A stretch of 34,135 bases of DNA, from positions 1-34,135 of the forward strand of contig CAKTVK010000012.1 of NCBI GenBank assembly GCA_934623455.1, written 5' to 3'. The translations under genes were made by a program, and so were the position numbers. The notes under the pieces are model-generated. The model ran no database searches. It was not told where the DNA came from and was given only the letters and a program-made list of their open reading frames with translations. Of the stretch, positions 6,543-16,300 are shown piece by piece. Position 1 is the stretch's first letter, and each line of letters begins with the position of its first letter. Source of the stretch: an uncultured Eggerthellaceae bacterium. GTDB lineage: Bacteria > Actinomycetota > Coriobacteriia > Coriobacteriales > Eggerthellaceae.

Positions 6543-8084
6543 CTACTTCACGGAAACGCCCACCGTCTTCTTGAGCACGGCAAGTGCGGCCACAACCAGC
6601 ACAATGCCAACACCCAGGCAGATAACAGCGTTCTGCACGAAGCCAGCAACAATGAAGCACACGAACGAGATAACCGCAACGGTAATAACGTAGGGCAGCT
6701 GCGTGGAAACGTGCTCAATGTGGTTGCAGTTTGCGCCGGCGCTTGCCATAACCGTGGTGTCGGAAATGGGAGAGCAGTGGTCGCCCGCAACCGCGCCCGC
6801 CAGACATGCGGAAATGCCAATGGTCAGCAGAGTGGGCTCGGCGGTAAAGATGGGCAGCACAATGGGAATCAGAATGCCGAACGTGCCCCAGCTGGTGCCC
6901 GTAGCAAACGCCAGACCCCATGCCACCAGGAAGATGATAGCGGGCAGCATGGCGAACAGGCCAGCAGCTGCGCCTTCCATCAGGCCGGCAACAAAGACAT
7001 CGGCACCCAACGCACCAGTCATGCTCTTCAGCGTAACGGCAAACGTCAGAATCAAAATGGCGGGAACCATGGACTCAAAGCCCTTGGTCATGCACTCCAT
7101 GGCGTTCTTGAAGCTTACCACGCGGCGGCAAATCAGGAAGATGATAGAGAAGACCACAGCAATAAGCGAGCCCCACGGTAGGCCGACGAATGCATCGGTA
7201 TCGCCGAACGCGGTGATGATGTTGCCGCAGTTGTCGGACTCGGGATCCCAGAAGCCGCCCACGAACAGCAGGCCGCACACGCACATGATGATCAGGAACA
7301 CAATGGGGATAAGCATATCCCACAGCGTTGCCTTGGAGTTCTCAATGGGCGTGTCGTTGCCCAAAGAGCCCAGGTCGCCGTCTTGGTAGGCAGCCAGCTC
7401 CGCCTTCGCCATGGGGCCGTAATCAAAGCCCATGACCGAAAGAACAATAACGAACACAATGGTCAAAAGCGAATAGAAGTTAAACGGAATAGCGCTGATG
7501 AACAGGCCAATGCCATCGACGTTTGGCAGGCTTTGCGCCACGCCGGAAACGGCAGCGGCCCACGACGAAACCGGCGCGATCATGCAGATAGGGGCGGCGG
7601 TGGCGTCAATCAGGTACGCCAGCTTCGCGCGCGAGACTTTCTGCTCGTCGGTCACGGGGCGCATGACCGAGCCAACGGTCAGGCAGTTGAAGTAGTCGTC
7701 GATGAAGATGAGCACGCCCAAAATGAACGTGGCAAGCGATGCACCCACGCGGCTCTTCACGTTGCGCGCAGCCCATTTGCCGAACGCCGCTGCTGCGCCC
7801 GTGGTGTTCACCAGCGCAACCATGATGCCCAGCATGACCAGGAAAATGAAGATGCCGGCGTTATCGGCCACGGAAGGAATCAGACCTGTGGTAACAACGT
7901 CTTCGCCTTCTCCGAATTCGCCATTCACAATGGTGGTTACCGTGGCAACGGGGTCGAAACCAGTCAGAAGAAGGGCACCAACCAAGATGCCGATGAACAG
8001 AGAGCTGAACGTCTCTTTCGTGATAAGCGCCAAAACAATGGCGACGATGGGGGGCACTAATGCCCAAAATGTATTGACGAACAC
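6543..8084 (-). CDS. lysW: NhaC-family transporter, probable lysine carrier
   Basis: 513-residue polytopic membrane protein of the NhaC Na+/H+ antiporter superfamily, with about 11-12 hydrophobic segments. It contains the family segment FIDDYFNCLTVGSVMRPVTD and, later, GTSWGTFGILIPIVLPI and AGAVAGDHCSPISDTTVM. NhaC relatives exchange sodium or protons for organic solutes. Because a lysine riboswitch lies directly upstream, the cargo is most likely lysine; riboswitch-controlled NhaC-family genes have been named lysW in comparative genomics. The start is taken as GTG at 8084 (MFVNTFWALVPP) with AAAGGG six bases before it; an ATG at 8132 would add 16 polar residues and lies inside the riboswitch expression platform. 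It ends at the terminator in repeat B. The name is a family-level inference. Confidence 0.8.
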   Translation of the reverse strand: MFVNTFWALVPPIVAIVLALITKETFSSLFIGILVGALLLTGFDPVATVTTIVNGEFGEGEDVVTTGLIPSVADNAGIFIFLVMLGIMVALVNTTGAAAAFGKWAARNVKSRVGASLATFILGVLIFIDDYFNCLTVGSVMRPVTDEQKVSRAKLAYLIDATAAPICMIAPVSSWAAAVSGVAQSLPNVDGIGLFISAIPFNFYSLLTIVFVIVLSVMGFDYGPMAKAELAAYQDGDLGSLGNDTPIENSKATLWDMLIPIVFLIIMCVCGLLFVGGFWDPESDNCGNIITAFGDTDAFVGLPWGSLIAVVFSIIFLICRRVVSFKNAMECMTKGFESMVPAILILTFAVTLKSMTGALGADVFVAGLMEGAAAGLFAMLPAIIFLVAWGLAFATGTSWGTFGILIPIVLPIFTAEPTLLTIGISACLAGAVAGDHCSPISDTTVMASAGANCNHIEHVSTQLPYVITVAVISFVCFIVAGFVQNAVICLGVGIVLVVAALAVLKKTVGVSVK

Positions 8085-8177
8085 CGTTTTCCCTTTCTTT
8101 AATGGAGAGCCTGCGTGCCCTGCGCGCATCATGGCTCGCCAAAGGATCAGTGCGTCAACGTCCCTTGAACCAAAACC
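8085..8177 (-). promoter_or_regulatory. Expression platform of the lysine riboswitch
   Basis: Between aptamer and start codon, minus-strand GAGCC (8137-8133) can pair with GGCTC (8111-8107). The same downstream segment GCTCTCC (8110-8104) is complementary to GGAGAGC (8190-8184) inside the aptamer. These pairings exclude each other, which is the logic of a switch. No T-tract follows, and the ribosome site AAAGGG comes soon after, so control of translation or Rho access is more likely than simple intrinsic termination. Confidence 0.55.
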
Positions 8178-8340
8178 ATGACAGCTCTCCGCTTGCTTTT
8201 GCGACAGTGAACAGGGTGTTTCCCTGAACCCCAGGGCCGGCGCACGGGAATGCGGTGCGGTCCTTCGGCGATGCGTCCCTTTCCCTTCCCGTTTTCCCGA
8301 ACGGTGGTGAAGGTACTGATGGCGATCGCGCCTCCGTCAT
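8178..8340 (-). ncRNA. Lysine riboswitch (L box) aptamer
   Basis: Read on the minus strand, the leader has the conserved L-box pieces in order: GGAGGCGCG at the 5' side, CAGTA shortly after, CGCCGAAG (8270-8263), CCTGGGGT, ACTGTCGC (8208-8201) and GGAGAGCTGTC near the 3' end. ATGAC at 8340-8336 pairs with GTCAT at 8182-8178 to close the P1 stem. It starts just after the predicted transcription start and precedes the NhaC-family gene. Lysine binding would reduce expression of the transporter. Confidence 0.88.
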
Positions 8341-8354
8341 GTATCTATCCGCGC

Positions 8355-8383
8355 ATTATAGTAAACCGCGTGACAGATGCCAA
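8355..8383 (-). promoter_or_regulatory. Promoter of the lysine-riboswitch/transporter unit
   Basis: On the minus strand, -35 TTGGCA (8383-8378) and -10 TATAAT (8360-8355) are 17 bp apart. The start site would fall near 8348, only a few bases before the riboswitch P1 stem. Confidence 0.85.
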
Positions 8384-8429
8384 TGTATAAGAATGCCATT
8401 CTTGCGTTAAGGGTAGGTTTCTCAGGCGA

Positions 8430-8440
8430 AATGGTATACT
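8430..8440 (+). promoter_or_regulatory. Extended -10 promoter of the RACo-like gene
   Basis: TGGTATACT is an extended -10 element (TATACT at 8435-8440). No good -35 is seen at normal spacing, which extended -10 promoters often tolerate. The start codon lies 44 nt further on. Confidence 0.6.
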
Positions 8441-8483
8441 TCGAGAAAGGGAGGAAGCGTCGGGGTTCGAAGAGAGGTAAGCC

Positions 8484-10019
8484 ATGGACGTGACGTTGTA
8501 CATTTCGGGTGAAGACGGCAAACGGGAAGTGGTGGTTCCGGAAGGGACAACCGTTCTTGTGGCGATTCGCGATGGTGGGGAGCATTTGGACGCGCCGTGC
8601 GGTGGCATTGGCCGTTGCAAGAAGTGCCGGGTGCTGGCAAGCCGTAAAGGCGTGGTGGGCTACGAGCTGGCCTGCCAAAACGTTGTTGAAGACGGCATGG
8701 AAGTAATTCTGGAGTCGCCGAAGGACATGGTCGTGAGCGTTGCCGGCGCGTTTGAGCCCTGGCCGCGCGATGAGCGCGATTGCGAAGAGGGCCTGGCGCT
8801 TGCGGTGGATATTGGAACGACCACGGTTGCCATGCGTTTGATTGACCTGAAGACGGGCGACATTCTGGCTACAACGGGCAAATCGAACCCGCAAATCGCC
8901 TATGGCGCCGATGTCGTGAGCCGCATTTCCGCGTGTATAGATGGCATGCTTGAGGCGCAACGCGTGCTGATTTGCAACGCGCTTGCCTCTATGGCAAAGC
9001 AAGTGTTCGAAGATGCGAAGGCAACCCCTGACCAGGTGAAACGCTTCCTTATTGCAGGTAACACCACTATGGAATCTTTGGCCACAGGCGTTGACCCGAC
9101 TCCTATTGGCACGGCTCCTTACGAGGCGCTTTCGCTTTTCGGCGGCCCCGAAGCACTGGCTGATCCGTTCTTCGATGCGCTGCCGAAGCCGATTTTTGCG
9201 CCCTGCCTGGCAGGCTACGTGGGCGGCGACATCACGTGCGGCATTATGGCCGTGCATCTTTTGCAAAAAGATGCTCCCACGCTGCTGATTGACCTGGGCA
9301 CGAACGGCGAAATGGCACTGGGCTGCAAGACAGGCGCGGTTTCGTGCGCCACGGCAGCGGGCCCGGTGTTCGAGGGCGCTAACATCCGCTGTGGCATGCC
9401 GGCGTATCCGGGTGCTATCTCGAAGGTCGTCATTGACGAGGGCGGTTTGAGCTATTCCACGATTGGCAACGCAGAGCCGGTCGGCATTTGCGGTACGGGT
9501 CTGATCGATGCCATTGCGTGCCTGGTGCGCTTGGGCGTGGTGGACGAGACGGGTCGTTTCTCCGACGAGGACGAGCTGCCCGAGCATTTGGCTGCCTGTT
9601 TGGACGAAGACGACGACTGCGTGTTCTTCCGCATCCATGGCGATGTGGTGGTAAGCCAGAAGGACGTGCGCTGCCTGCAGTTGGCGAAGTCGGCCGTACT
9701 TTCGGGCGTGCTGGTTATGATTGAAGATTTGGGCATTGAATGTGATGACATTCAGGAAGTGCTGATCGCAGGCGGTTTCGGCGAGTATTTGAACCTGGAA
9801 AACGCAGCTGCCATTGGGCTTTTTCCATCGCAGCTTTTGCCGCGGACGCGCAGCGTGGGCAACTCATCGCTGGAAGGTGCGACCCAGGCGGTGCTGTCGC
9901 ATGCGGCGGCCGACGCTCTGAACAGCGTTTCTTCTGGGTGTCGCTACATTGAGCTGTCCACCACGCCGGAGTTCAACGAATATTACGTGGAGAACATGTA
10001 CTTCGAAGATGAGGAATAA
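8484..10019 (+). CDS. RACo-like ferredoxin/ASKHA ATPase (corrinoid activation protein family)
   Basis: 511 residues. The N-terminal ~80 residues are a plant-type [2Fe-2S] ferredoxin domain with CGGIGRCKKC (CX5CX2C) and a fourth cysteine in ELACQ. A linker leads to an ASKHA-fold ATPase domain with phosphate-binding segments LAVDIGTTTVAM and LIDLGTNGEMALG and the late motif VLIAGGFGEYLNLENAAAIG. This matches reductive activators of corrinoid proteins, which use ATP to return inactive Co(II) to Co(I) in methyltransferase systems. No corrinoid protein or methyltransferase gene lies nearby, so its partner must be elsewhere. The start has GAGAGG six bases upstream. It is monocistronic or loosely linked to addB (84 nt). 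Length is slightly below that of acetogen RACo proteins. Confidence 0.85.
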   Translation: MDVTLYISGEDGKREVVVPEGTTVLVAIRDGGEHLDAPCGGIGRCKKCRVLASRKGVVGYELACQNVVEDGMEVILESPKDMVVSVAGAFEPWPRDERDCEEGLALAVDIGTTTVAMRLIDLKTGDILATTGKSNPQIAYGADVVSRISACIDGMLEAQRVLICNALASMAKQVFEDAKATPDQVKRFLIAGNTTMESLATGVDPTPIGTAPYEALSLFGGPEALADPFFDALPKPIFAPCLAGYVGGDITCGIMAVHLLQKDAPTLLIDLGTNGEMALGCKTGAVSCATAAGPVFEGANIRCGMPAYPGAISKVVIDEGGLSYSTIGNAEPVGICGTGLIDAIACLVRLGVVDETGRFSDEDELPEHLAACLDEDDDCVFFRIHGDVVVSQKDVRCLQLAKSAVLSGVLVMIEDLGIECDDIQEVLIAGGFGEYLNLENAAAIGLFPSQLLPRTRSVGNSSLEGATQAVLSHAAADALNSVSSGCRYIELSTTPEFNEYYVENMYFEDEE

Positions 10020-10029
10020 GAAGGCGCAT

Positions 10030-10047
10030 CGCCCTTACTGGGCGTTT
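10030..10047 (+). terminator. Weak terminator-like hairpin after the RACo-like gene
   Basis: CGCCC, five-base loop, GGGCG (10030-10044), followed by only TTT. It lies ten bases past the stop. The stem is short and the T-tract poor, so readthrough into addB is plausible. Confidence 0.35.
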
Positions 10048-10103
10048 CGGGCTAACGGTGCCTGGTGCGAGCACGCAATAGTGCCAGAGGAAAGGAGTTG
10101 CCC

Positions 10104-13100
10104 GTGCAGGAAATCGCGTGGGTGTCATATGATGGAGCGTTGCAAGACGCGTGCGAAACTGCGGGGCAACTTGTTTCTGAACAGGGAAAATGCGTTTTCT
10201 TAGTGCGTGACTTTTCGAGCATTGCGCCTGTGAAACGGGCGCTGGCGGCATCGCATTGCGGCTTTGGCGTGCAAGTGGCAACGCTGGCGTCGTGGGTCGA
10301 GGATCTGTGGCAGCTGCATGGTACGGGCGCTCCTTTCGTGTCGGCGTTGCAGCGCTCCATGACGGTGCGCCGCGCGTTGCAGCAGCGTTTCGATGCGGCC
10401 GAAGCTGCCGCGAAGGGGCAAGAGTCGGATGCGGATGCGCGGACGGCGACTGGCGCGGTTGGCGTGGCTGATGTCGCGGGCGTTGGCGCGATAGGCGCCG
10501 CCGATTTGGCGGCAACAGCACAGGGCCAGGCGTTCACCCCGGCCGAGGGCATGGTGCGTTTGGTGGTGCGCCTTCTGCGCGAGTGCGCGCCTTTCTTTAC
10601 CGAGGAAGCATTCGAGCGTGCGTTTGAACAGGCGTTTTCCCAAGGTGCAGCAGCTCTTCCCGCATTGAGCGCGGCGGAAAAAGAGATTGTCGTGCTCGTG
10701 CGCTGCTGCCTTGCGTATCAAGAAGAGCTTGGCTGCATTGAGCCAGCGTTGGCGTGCGCGAATCTTGCGCGCCAAGGAGCGGCGACCCGGATACCGGTGG
10801 TTTTGCTTGACTGTAATCCTACGCCGGCGCAGGAGCTTTTACTGGAAAGCGCGGAGGACGCGATTCTATTCCGTGTATACGCGTGCGAGACTGCCGAATC
10901 TGCGCGAAACAGCGAATTGTCCCAGCTCAGCGCGGCGCTGTATCACCCTGATTACAAGAATCCGCTTGCGCCAACGGGCGATGTGCGTTTTGCGTTGCCC
11001 ATGGGCGCGTATGCGTCACCGGCGCTTTTGACCAGTGAGATTGAGCGCCTTGCTCATGACGGCAACAAAACAATTGCCGTTTCTTGCTTTGATCCCGTTG
11101 CAACGTTTGAGCAGCTGGCTCCGCGCTTGCGTACGCATCGTATTGCATGCAGCGTGCGGGGGTCGGTTCCGCTTGCGCGCACGGCGTTTGGCGTGGCATG
11201 GTTGTCGTTGGCGCAGTTTCTGCAAGACAGCAGCTTTGAAAACGCCGCTCTGGCCAGCGATTATGCACTGAGCACGTTTTCGTTTATGAGTACGGCTGCC
11301 GCTGCCGAGACCGATGCATCGTTACGCGGGTGGCGTGGCCTGAACCGCGACTATGCTTTGAGTGTTGCGTGTTCGCAGCAAAACGATCAGCATGCGGAGT
11401 TTCTGGAAGCTATGGCGCAAGGACGCTACGAGGATGCGCTTGAGTATCAGTGTGCGTGGATCTCCAAGCAAACGCGCTGGTCAGAGGTGTTTCGCGATAC
11501 GCAACTTGCTGCTGCCGAATGCGCTTTGGAGGTACAGCGCTGCGTGAGTGAAATGGAGCTTTCGCAGGAAATTGCGCTTGCGGCGTTTGCGGCGGCTGCC
11601 GTTGTTGTGGCTGCAAGAAGCGAATTGGGCGAAGAAGCGGGTGCGTCAGTTTCGCTCATGAGCTTGAATGACCTGGGGAAATGCCTTCCTGCTTCATTTG
11701 ATGCGTGCGTGTTGGCCGACTTGTCTGCCGATGTGTATTCGCTGGATAACGACGAGCAGGCGATTGATGCGTTGTTGAAAAAATGCGGCTGCTATCAGCC
11801 ATCTCGTAAAATTGAGCAGTTGCGCGCGTCGTTCTCGTGCGCTCTTGCCACTGCAAGAAACCAACTGCTGATTCATCGCGTGCTGAAAGATGAAAAGACC
11901 GATGATCGGCGTCCCTCTGCGTTGTTTGACGAGGTAGTGGACTGTTATCGCTCCGATCCGAAGAATTACAAGGAGCTTCACGAATTATGGGGCGTGTCGC
12001 ACAACCTTGAGCCGTTTGTTGCGAGCTTGGGCGAAGAATGCATGACGCAGAATTGCACGGAAACAGGTCAGGTTCCTGCGCTTCAGACCAGGGCTGATGT
12101 TGCGACAGGCGGGAAGGGCGCGAGCGGCCTTGGGAAAGAGGCTGCGGCTGTTGCTGGCGCTTCCTGCGAAGAAACGCCCGCTTTTGGTGGCGGACCTCAA
12201 GTATCGTTCGAGCTTTCCGCAGGTGAAGAGCGCGTTTTTCTTCCGAGTGCCTATGATGTTACCATGGCGCGCCCCGCTCATCTTTCGGCTTCCGCTATTG
12301 AGTTGTACCTTGAATGTCCGTTCAGGTGGTTCGTGCACAACCGCCTGGGCACGGCGCAAGTTCGGGCATCGCTTGATGCGCGGGCGCGGGGTACGTTTGC
12401 GCACGGACTCCTTCGCGATTTTCACGAGGCGCTGCGGCAGGCGGGGCAGTTGCGTGTGACGCCTGAAAACGTTGAAGAGTCGCTGATTTTGTTCGATTCG
12501 CTGTTTGACCAGCGCCTTCAGGCGGAGCGCGAGCGAAACGACAGAGGCCGGTCGATGGCATATTTCCCGCTGAATAACCGTGAGTCGCTTGAGGTGCAAG
12601 CGTTTCGCAAGACGCTCAAAGGCTTTGTTTCGTGGGAGGCGTCATTTTTACCGGAATACCATCCGCTGGCGGGGGAGTTCTCGTTCGGGCGCGATGAAGA
12701 GCTGATGTACGCGGGGTATCCCCTGGTGGGAAGCGTTGACCGCATTGATGTGGATGATCGAGGCAACGCGGTTATTCTTGACTACAAAGGCTCGGCGGGT
12801 GCAGGATACAACCATTTCACCAAGGAGACGAAGGAAGCGTCGGACGGCGCGGCGGCAGGTGCAGGTGCGGCTGCGGCGGGTGACTCGCGCGCTGGCGCGG
12901 CTGCGGGCGCGGACGGCATTGCGCTTGCGACCCTTCCCCAAAAAGTGCAGGCGCTCATATATGCCCAGGTTGTGCGTCGGAAGCTGGATGTGAACCCCGT
13001 GGGCGCGCTGTATGTTTCGTACGGTAAGGCAAGCGGGTGCGCCGGCTTGTTTGATGCGCTCAAGCTTGACCCGCAAAAAGATTTGCTGAACATTGCAGCG

Positions 13101-13316
13101 AAATATTGCGAGACAACGTCGTTTTTGGATACGTTGGACCAGGTGGAAGAGGCAATCGCGGTACGCCTTAATGGCATACGGGCGGGGCGCATTGAGCCGT
13201 GTCCGAGCGACGACGCATGTAGATGGTGCGAAGTGGCGGGCGTGTGCCAGCAGCTGCGTCGGGGGCAATTGCAAGTAAACCAGCCCAACCAGGCCGATCA
13301 GAAAAAGGGGATATAA
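10104..13316 (+). CDS. addB: AddB-like ATP-dependent helicase-nuclease subunit (PD-(D/E)XK)
   Basis: 1070-residue protein forming, with the next gene, the AddAB double-strand-break end-resection enzyme. The C-terminus has an AddB-type nuclease domain: YLECPFRWF (cysteine near residue 738), ARGTFAHGLL, the catalytic segment GSVDRIDVDDRGNAVILDYK, QALIYAQ, and CRWCEVAGVC near 1039-1048 (CX2CX5C). The single early cysteine plus this triplet matches the iron-sulphur staple of AddB. The N-terminus resembles the inactive helicase half and shows no intact Walker A. The start is GTG at 10104, with AAAGGAG six bases before it; an upstream GTG in frame lacks a ribosome site. Two Ala/Gly-rich runs (near residues 112-140 and 912-937) look like inserted linkers. 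Two bases separate it from addA. Confidence 0.88.
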   Translation: MQEIAWVSYDGALQDACETAGQLVSEQGKCVFLVRDFSSIAPVKRALAASHCGFGVQVATLASWVEDLWQLHGTGAPFVSALQRSMTVRRALQQRFDAAEAAAKGQESDADARTATGAVGVADVAGVGAIGAADLAATAQGQAFTPAEGMVRLVVRLLRECAPFFTEEAFERAFEQAFSQGAAALPALSAAEKEIVVLVRCCLAYQEELGCIEPALACANLARQGAATRIPVVLLDCNPTPAQELLLESAEDAILFRVYACETAESARNSELSQLSAALYHPDYKNPLAPTGDVRFALPMGAYASPALLTSEIERLAHDGNKTIAVSCFDPVATFEQLAPRLRTHRIACSVRGSVPLARTAFGVAWLSLAQFLQDSSFENAALASDYALSTFSFMSTAAAAETDASLRGWRGLNRDYALSVACSQQNDQHAEFLEAMAQGRYEDALEYQCAWISKQTRWSEVFRDTQLAAAECALEVQRCVSEMELSQEIALAAFAAAAVVVAARSELGEEAGASVSLMSLNDLGKCLPASFDACVLADLSADVYSLDNDEQAIDALLKKCGCYQPSRKIEQLRASFSCALATARNQLLIHRVLKDEKTDDRRPSALFDEVVDCYRSDPKNYKELHELWGVSHNLEPFVASLGEECMTQNCTETGQVPALQTRADVATGGKGASGLGKEAAAVAGASCEETPAFGGGPQVSFELSAGEERVFLPSAYDVTMARPAHLSASAIELYLECPFRWFVHNRLGTAQVRASLDARARGTFAHGLLRDFHEALRQAGQLRVTPENVEESLILFDSLFDQRLQAERERNDRGRSMAYFPLNNRESLEVQAFRKTLKGFVSWEASFLPEYHPLAGEFSFGRDEELMYAGYPLVGSVDRIDVDDRGNAVILDYKGSAGAGYNHFTKETKEASDGAAAGAGAAAAGDSRAGAAAGADGIALATLPQKVQALIYAQVVRRKLDVNPVGALYVSYGKASGCAGLFDALKLDPQKDLLNIAAKYCETTSFLDTLDQVEEAIAVRLNGIRAGRIEPCPSDDACRWCEVAGVCQQLRRGQLQVNQPNQADQKKGI

Positions 13317-13318
13317 CC

Positions 13319-16300
13319 ATGGGATACACGCCTGAACAGGAAAAATGCGTTATGCGCCTTGTTGGCCCCGTGGATGTCTCTGCAGGAGCCGGATCGGGCA
13401 AGACGTTTACGCTCACGGAACGCATTGCGCATGCGTTGGTGGACCCAGCGAGTGGCGTCGATGACATTGACCAGATTTTGGCCATTACGTTTACGAACAA
13501 AGCGGCGGCGGAGCTGAAAGGCCGCGTTCGTTCGACGTTGCGTGCGCAAGGGTTGTTTGACCAGGCGCGTAAGGTGGATGGTGCTTGGATTTCCACGATT
13601 CATGGCATGTGCTCGCGCATTCTGCGCGCGAATGCGCTGGAGATTGGCATTGATCCAGGTTTTACGGTTATGGAGGACTCGTCTGAGATTCTTGGCCAGG
13701 CAATCGAGGAAGTACTTGAGGAAAGCCGTGCGAGCGATTACCGGGCATATCGGCAGTTGTTTGACGCGTATCCTGTGACGGATTCACCTGCGGCTTTCGG
13801 TAGCGATTCGGTCACCAGCCTTCTGAACACGCTTCTGGCGAAGGCGTATGAGCTGCCGAATGGTTTCGATGATTTGCAGCTTATCGCGTCACGCGAAGAG
13901 CCGGGCCATCTTGCGCGGCAACTTCTGGCAATTTACGAAGACTCGCTTGCGCTGATGGAGCAGATAAAGGAAAGCGCCACGCAGGCGCAGAATAAGCTGA
14001 CGTGCGAACAAGCGCTCGATGCGCTGAATGACCTGATGGAAAGCGATTCATCGCAGGTGTACGGTGTTTTGAGTTCATGCCGACGCTTGGATGGGCGCTG
14101 CGGAAGCAAAGAGCAGAAGGCGCTCATCAAAGAGCTGAATGCGCGTTTTGACGAAGTGGTGCTGCGCATTTTGCTGTGCAAGAGTGCGCTTATTTTCGAC
14201 CAGCTGGTTCAGCTTGCGCGTAAAGTTGACGAGCTTTTTGCCGCGAAAAAGCATCGCCTTGCTGTGCTGGATAATAGCGATTTGATTCGCCAGGCTCTTC
14301 GCGCGTTGGAGAATCCCCAGGTCAAAGCGTTGTATGAGAATAAATTCCATCTGGTGATGGTCGATGAATTCCAAGACACCGATGCACTGCAGCTGGCGAT
14401 TGTGAGCAAGCTTTCGGGTGCGGGACAGCGGTACTTATGCACCGTGGGCGATGCGCAGCAAAGCATTTATAGCTTCCGTGGCGCCGATGTTGCGCTGTAT
14501 CGCACGTATCAACGGGAAATGTTCTCGGAGCGGATTCTTGCGGAAGGCGGCGAGCCATGTGCGCTGCAGCTTACGCGAAACTTCCGTAGTCATGGCGATG
14601 TGCTGGCATTTGTGAAGAAGGTTTGCGCTCAGCAATCCGTGTTTGGCAAGGACTTTCTTGATTTGCAGGCGGTTTATGATGGCGCGGGGTATCGTGCTTG
14701 CGACCCGCGTATTTTCATGGACGTCACCATGCGTCACAAGGGAAAAAGCGCTGAAGTGGGCTCGAAAGACGATGCGTTTGGCGCGCAAGCTCAACGTATT
14801 GCGGAGTATTTTGCGCGCATGCGCGCGGCGGGTCACGATTTGTCGCAAATGGTGCTTTTGCTGGGAACCACAACGCATGCGGATTTGTACGCTCAGGCGC
14901 TGCGCCAGGCGGGTTTCGACTGCGTGATTACGGGCGGCTCGCTGTTCGCGCAGTCTGATGAAGCGCAGCACATGGCGCTTCTGTGTCGTGCCTTGGTGAA
15001 TTTCAAGGACACCGAAGCTTTGGCGAATGTCCTGATGGGACCGCTGTTTCAATTATCGTCCGATGAGCTGCTCGATCTTACTACGGTTTGGGATGACAAA
15101 GCGCAAAAGACGGTAGCGTGCGGGCTTGACCAGGGGCTGGTGCGTTGTGCTCGCGCTGTGGTGGGTTCAGGCGCGGGCGGTGCTGGCGACGTCGGCGAGT
15201 CCGTGGATGCGCCGGTAGATGACGCTGCGGGCGCCGTTGATACTGCCGCCGCTGTGCGTGCGGACGCTGCTCCTGCGGATGCCGCCGCCGTGCATGCGGC
15301 CGCCGGAGCTTCCGAGGCTATTGCTACCTTCCGTGCAGCCGCGCCTTCGCCGATGGTTGCGCAAGCCGCTCATCTTCTGTTTGCCGCTCGTGGATCGCTG
15401 CGGACCCAACCGCTCTCGCGCGTGCTGTTGCGTCTTTTGTGGCAAAGCGGCTGTTTCGCGCGCCTTGAAAGCCAGGGAGCGCAGGGCAGTGCATGCATTG
15501 GCAATTACATGAAAGCGCTGCGTCTGATTGAGAGCATAGAGAAGCAAGGCGGTGTGGGGCCTGTTCAAACCGCCGAGCAGTACGACGCTTCAATTTCGGC
15601 AGGTCTGAAGGAAGCGCCCGGCGCGCTGAATGTTCACGAGCAGCAAGCTATTCGCATCATGACCATCCATGCATCCAAAGGCCTGGAGTTTCCCATTGTT
15701 GCTCTGGCTGATTTTGCGAAAACGCCGCGCTCGGAAAGTTTGCTTGTTGCTCGTTTTCGGGGAAAGACGTATGCCACGCTTTTCCCGAAAAGCGAGAAGT
15801 TTGGATCGACAACGTACGGTAAATCGCTGCAAATGGGTCTTGTCGACGAAGATGAAGAACCCAGCGTTGACGCTTTGACCAGCGATGATAGCCTGAAAGC
15901 GCAAGTACTGCTGCAGCGCTGCTCGCTTGCCGATGAGATGTCGGAAGGACAGCGTCTTTTCTACGTGGGAGCCACCCGCGCGAAAGAAGCGCTGGGCCTT
16001 TTCGTCTCAACGCAAGAGGGTGGCGATTTCGATGCCATGTACCCTGGTGCGTATGGCGATGTCGTCCGTGCGCTTTTCGGCGACGAAGGCGTGATTCCCC
16101 TTGGCGAATGCTTTGTGGATTACGGTGGCTCCGAGCCGGCTCAGATTTGCTGCCAGTATTACGAAAAGCCTGATGGAGAAGGTGCTAGTGCAGCTTCCGA
16201 TGCGGATGGCGAAGACGATGGCGCGGGTGCGGCTTCTAATGCTGCCGCTCCTGGTGGCGCGGGCGTGGTCGCTGGTTTGGGCGCGGGTGTGCGCACGGAT

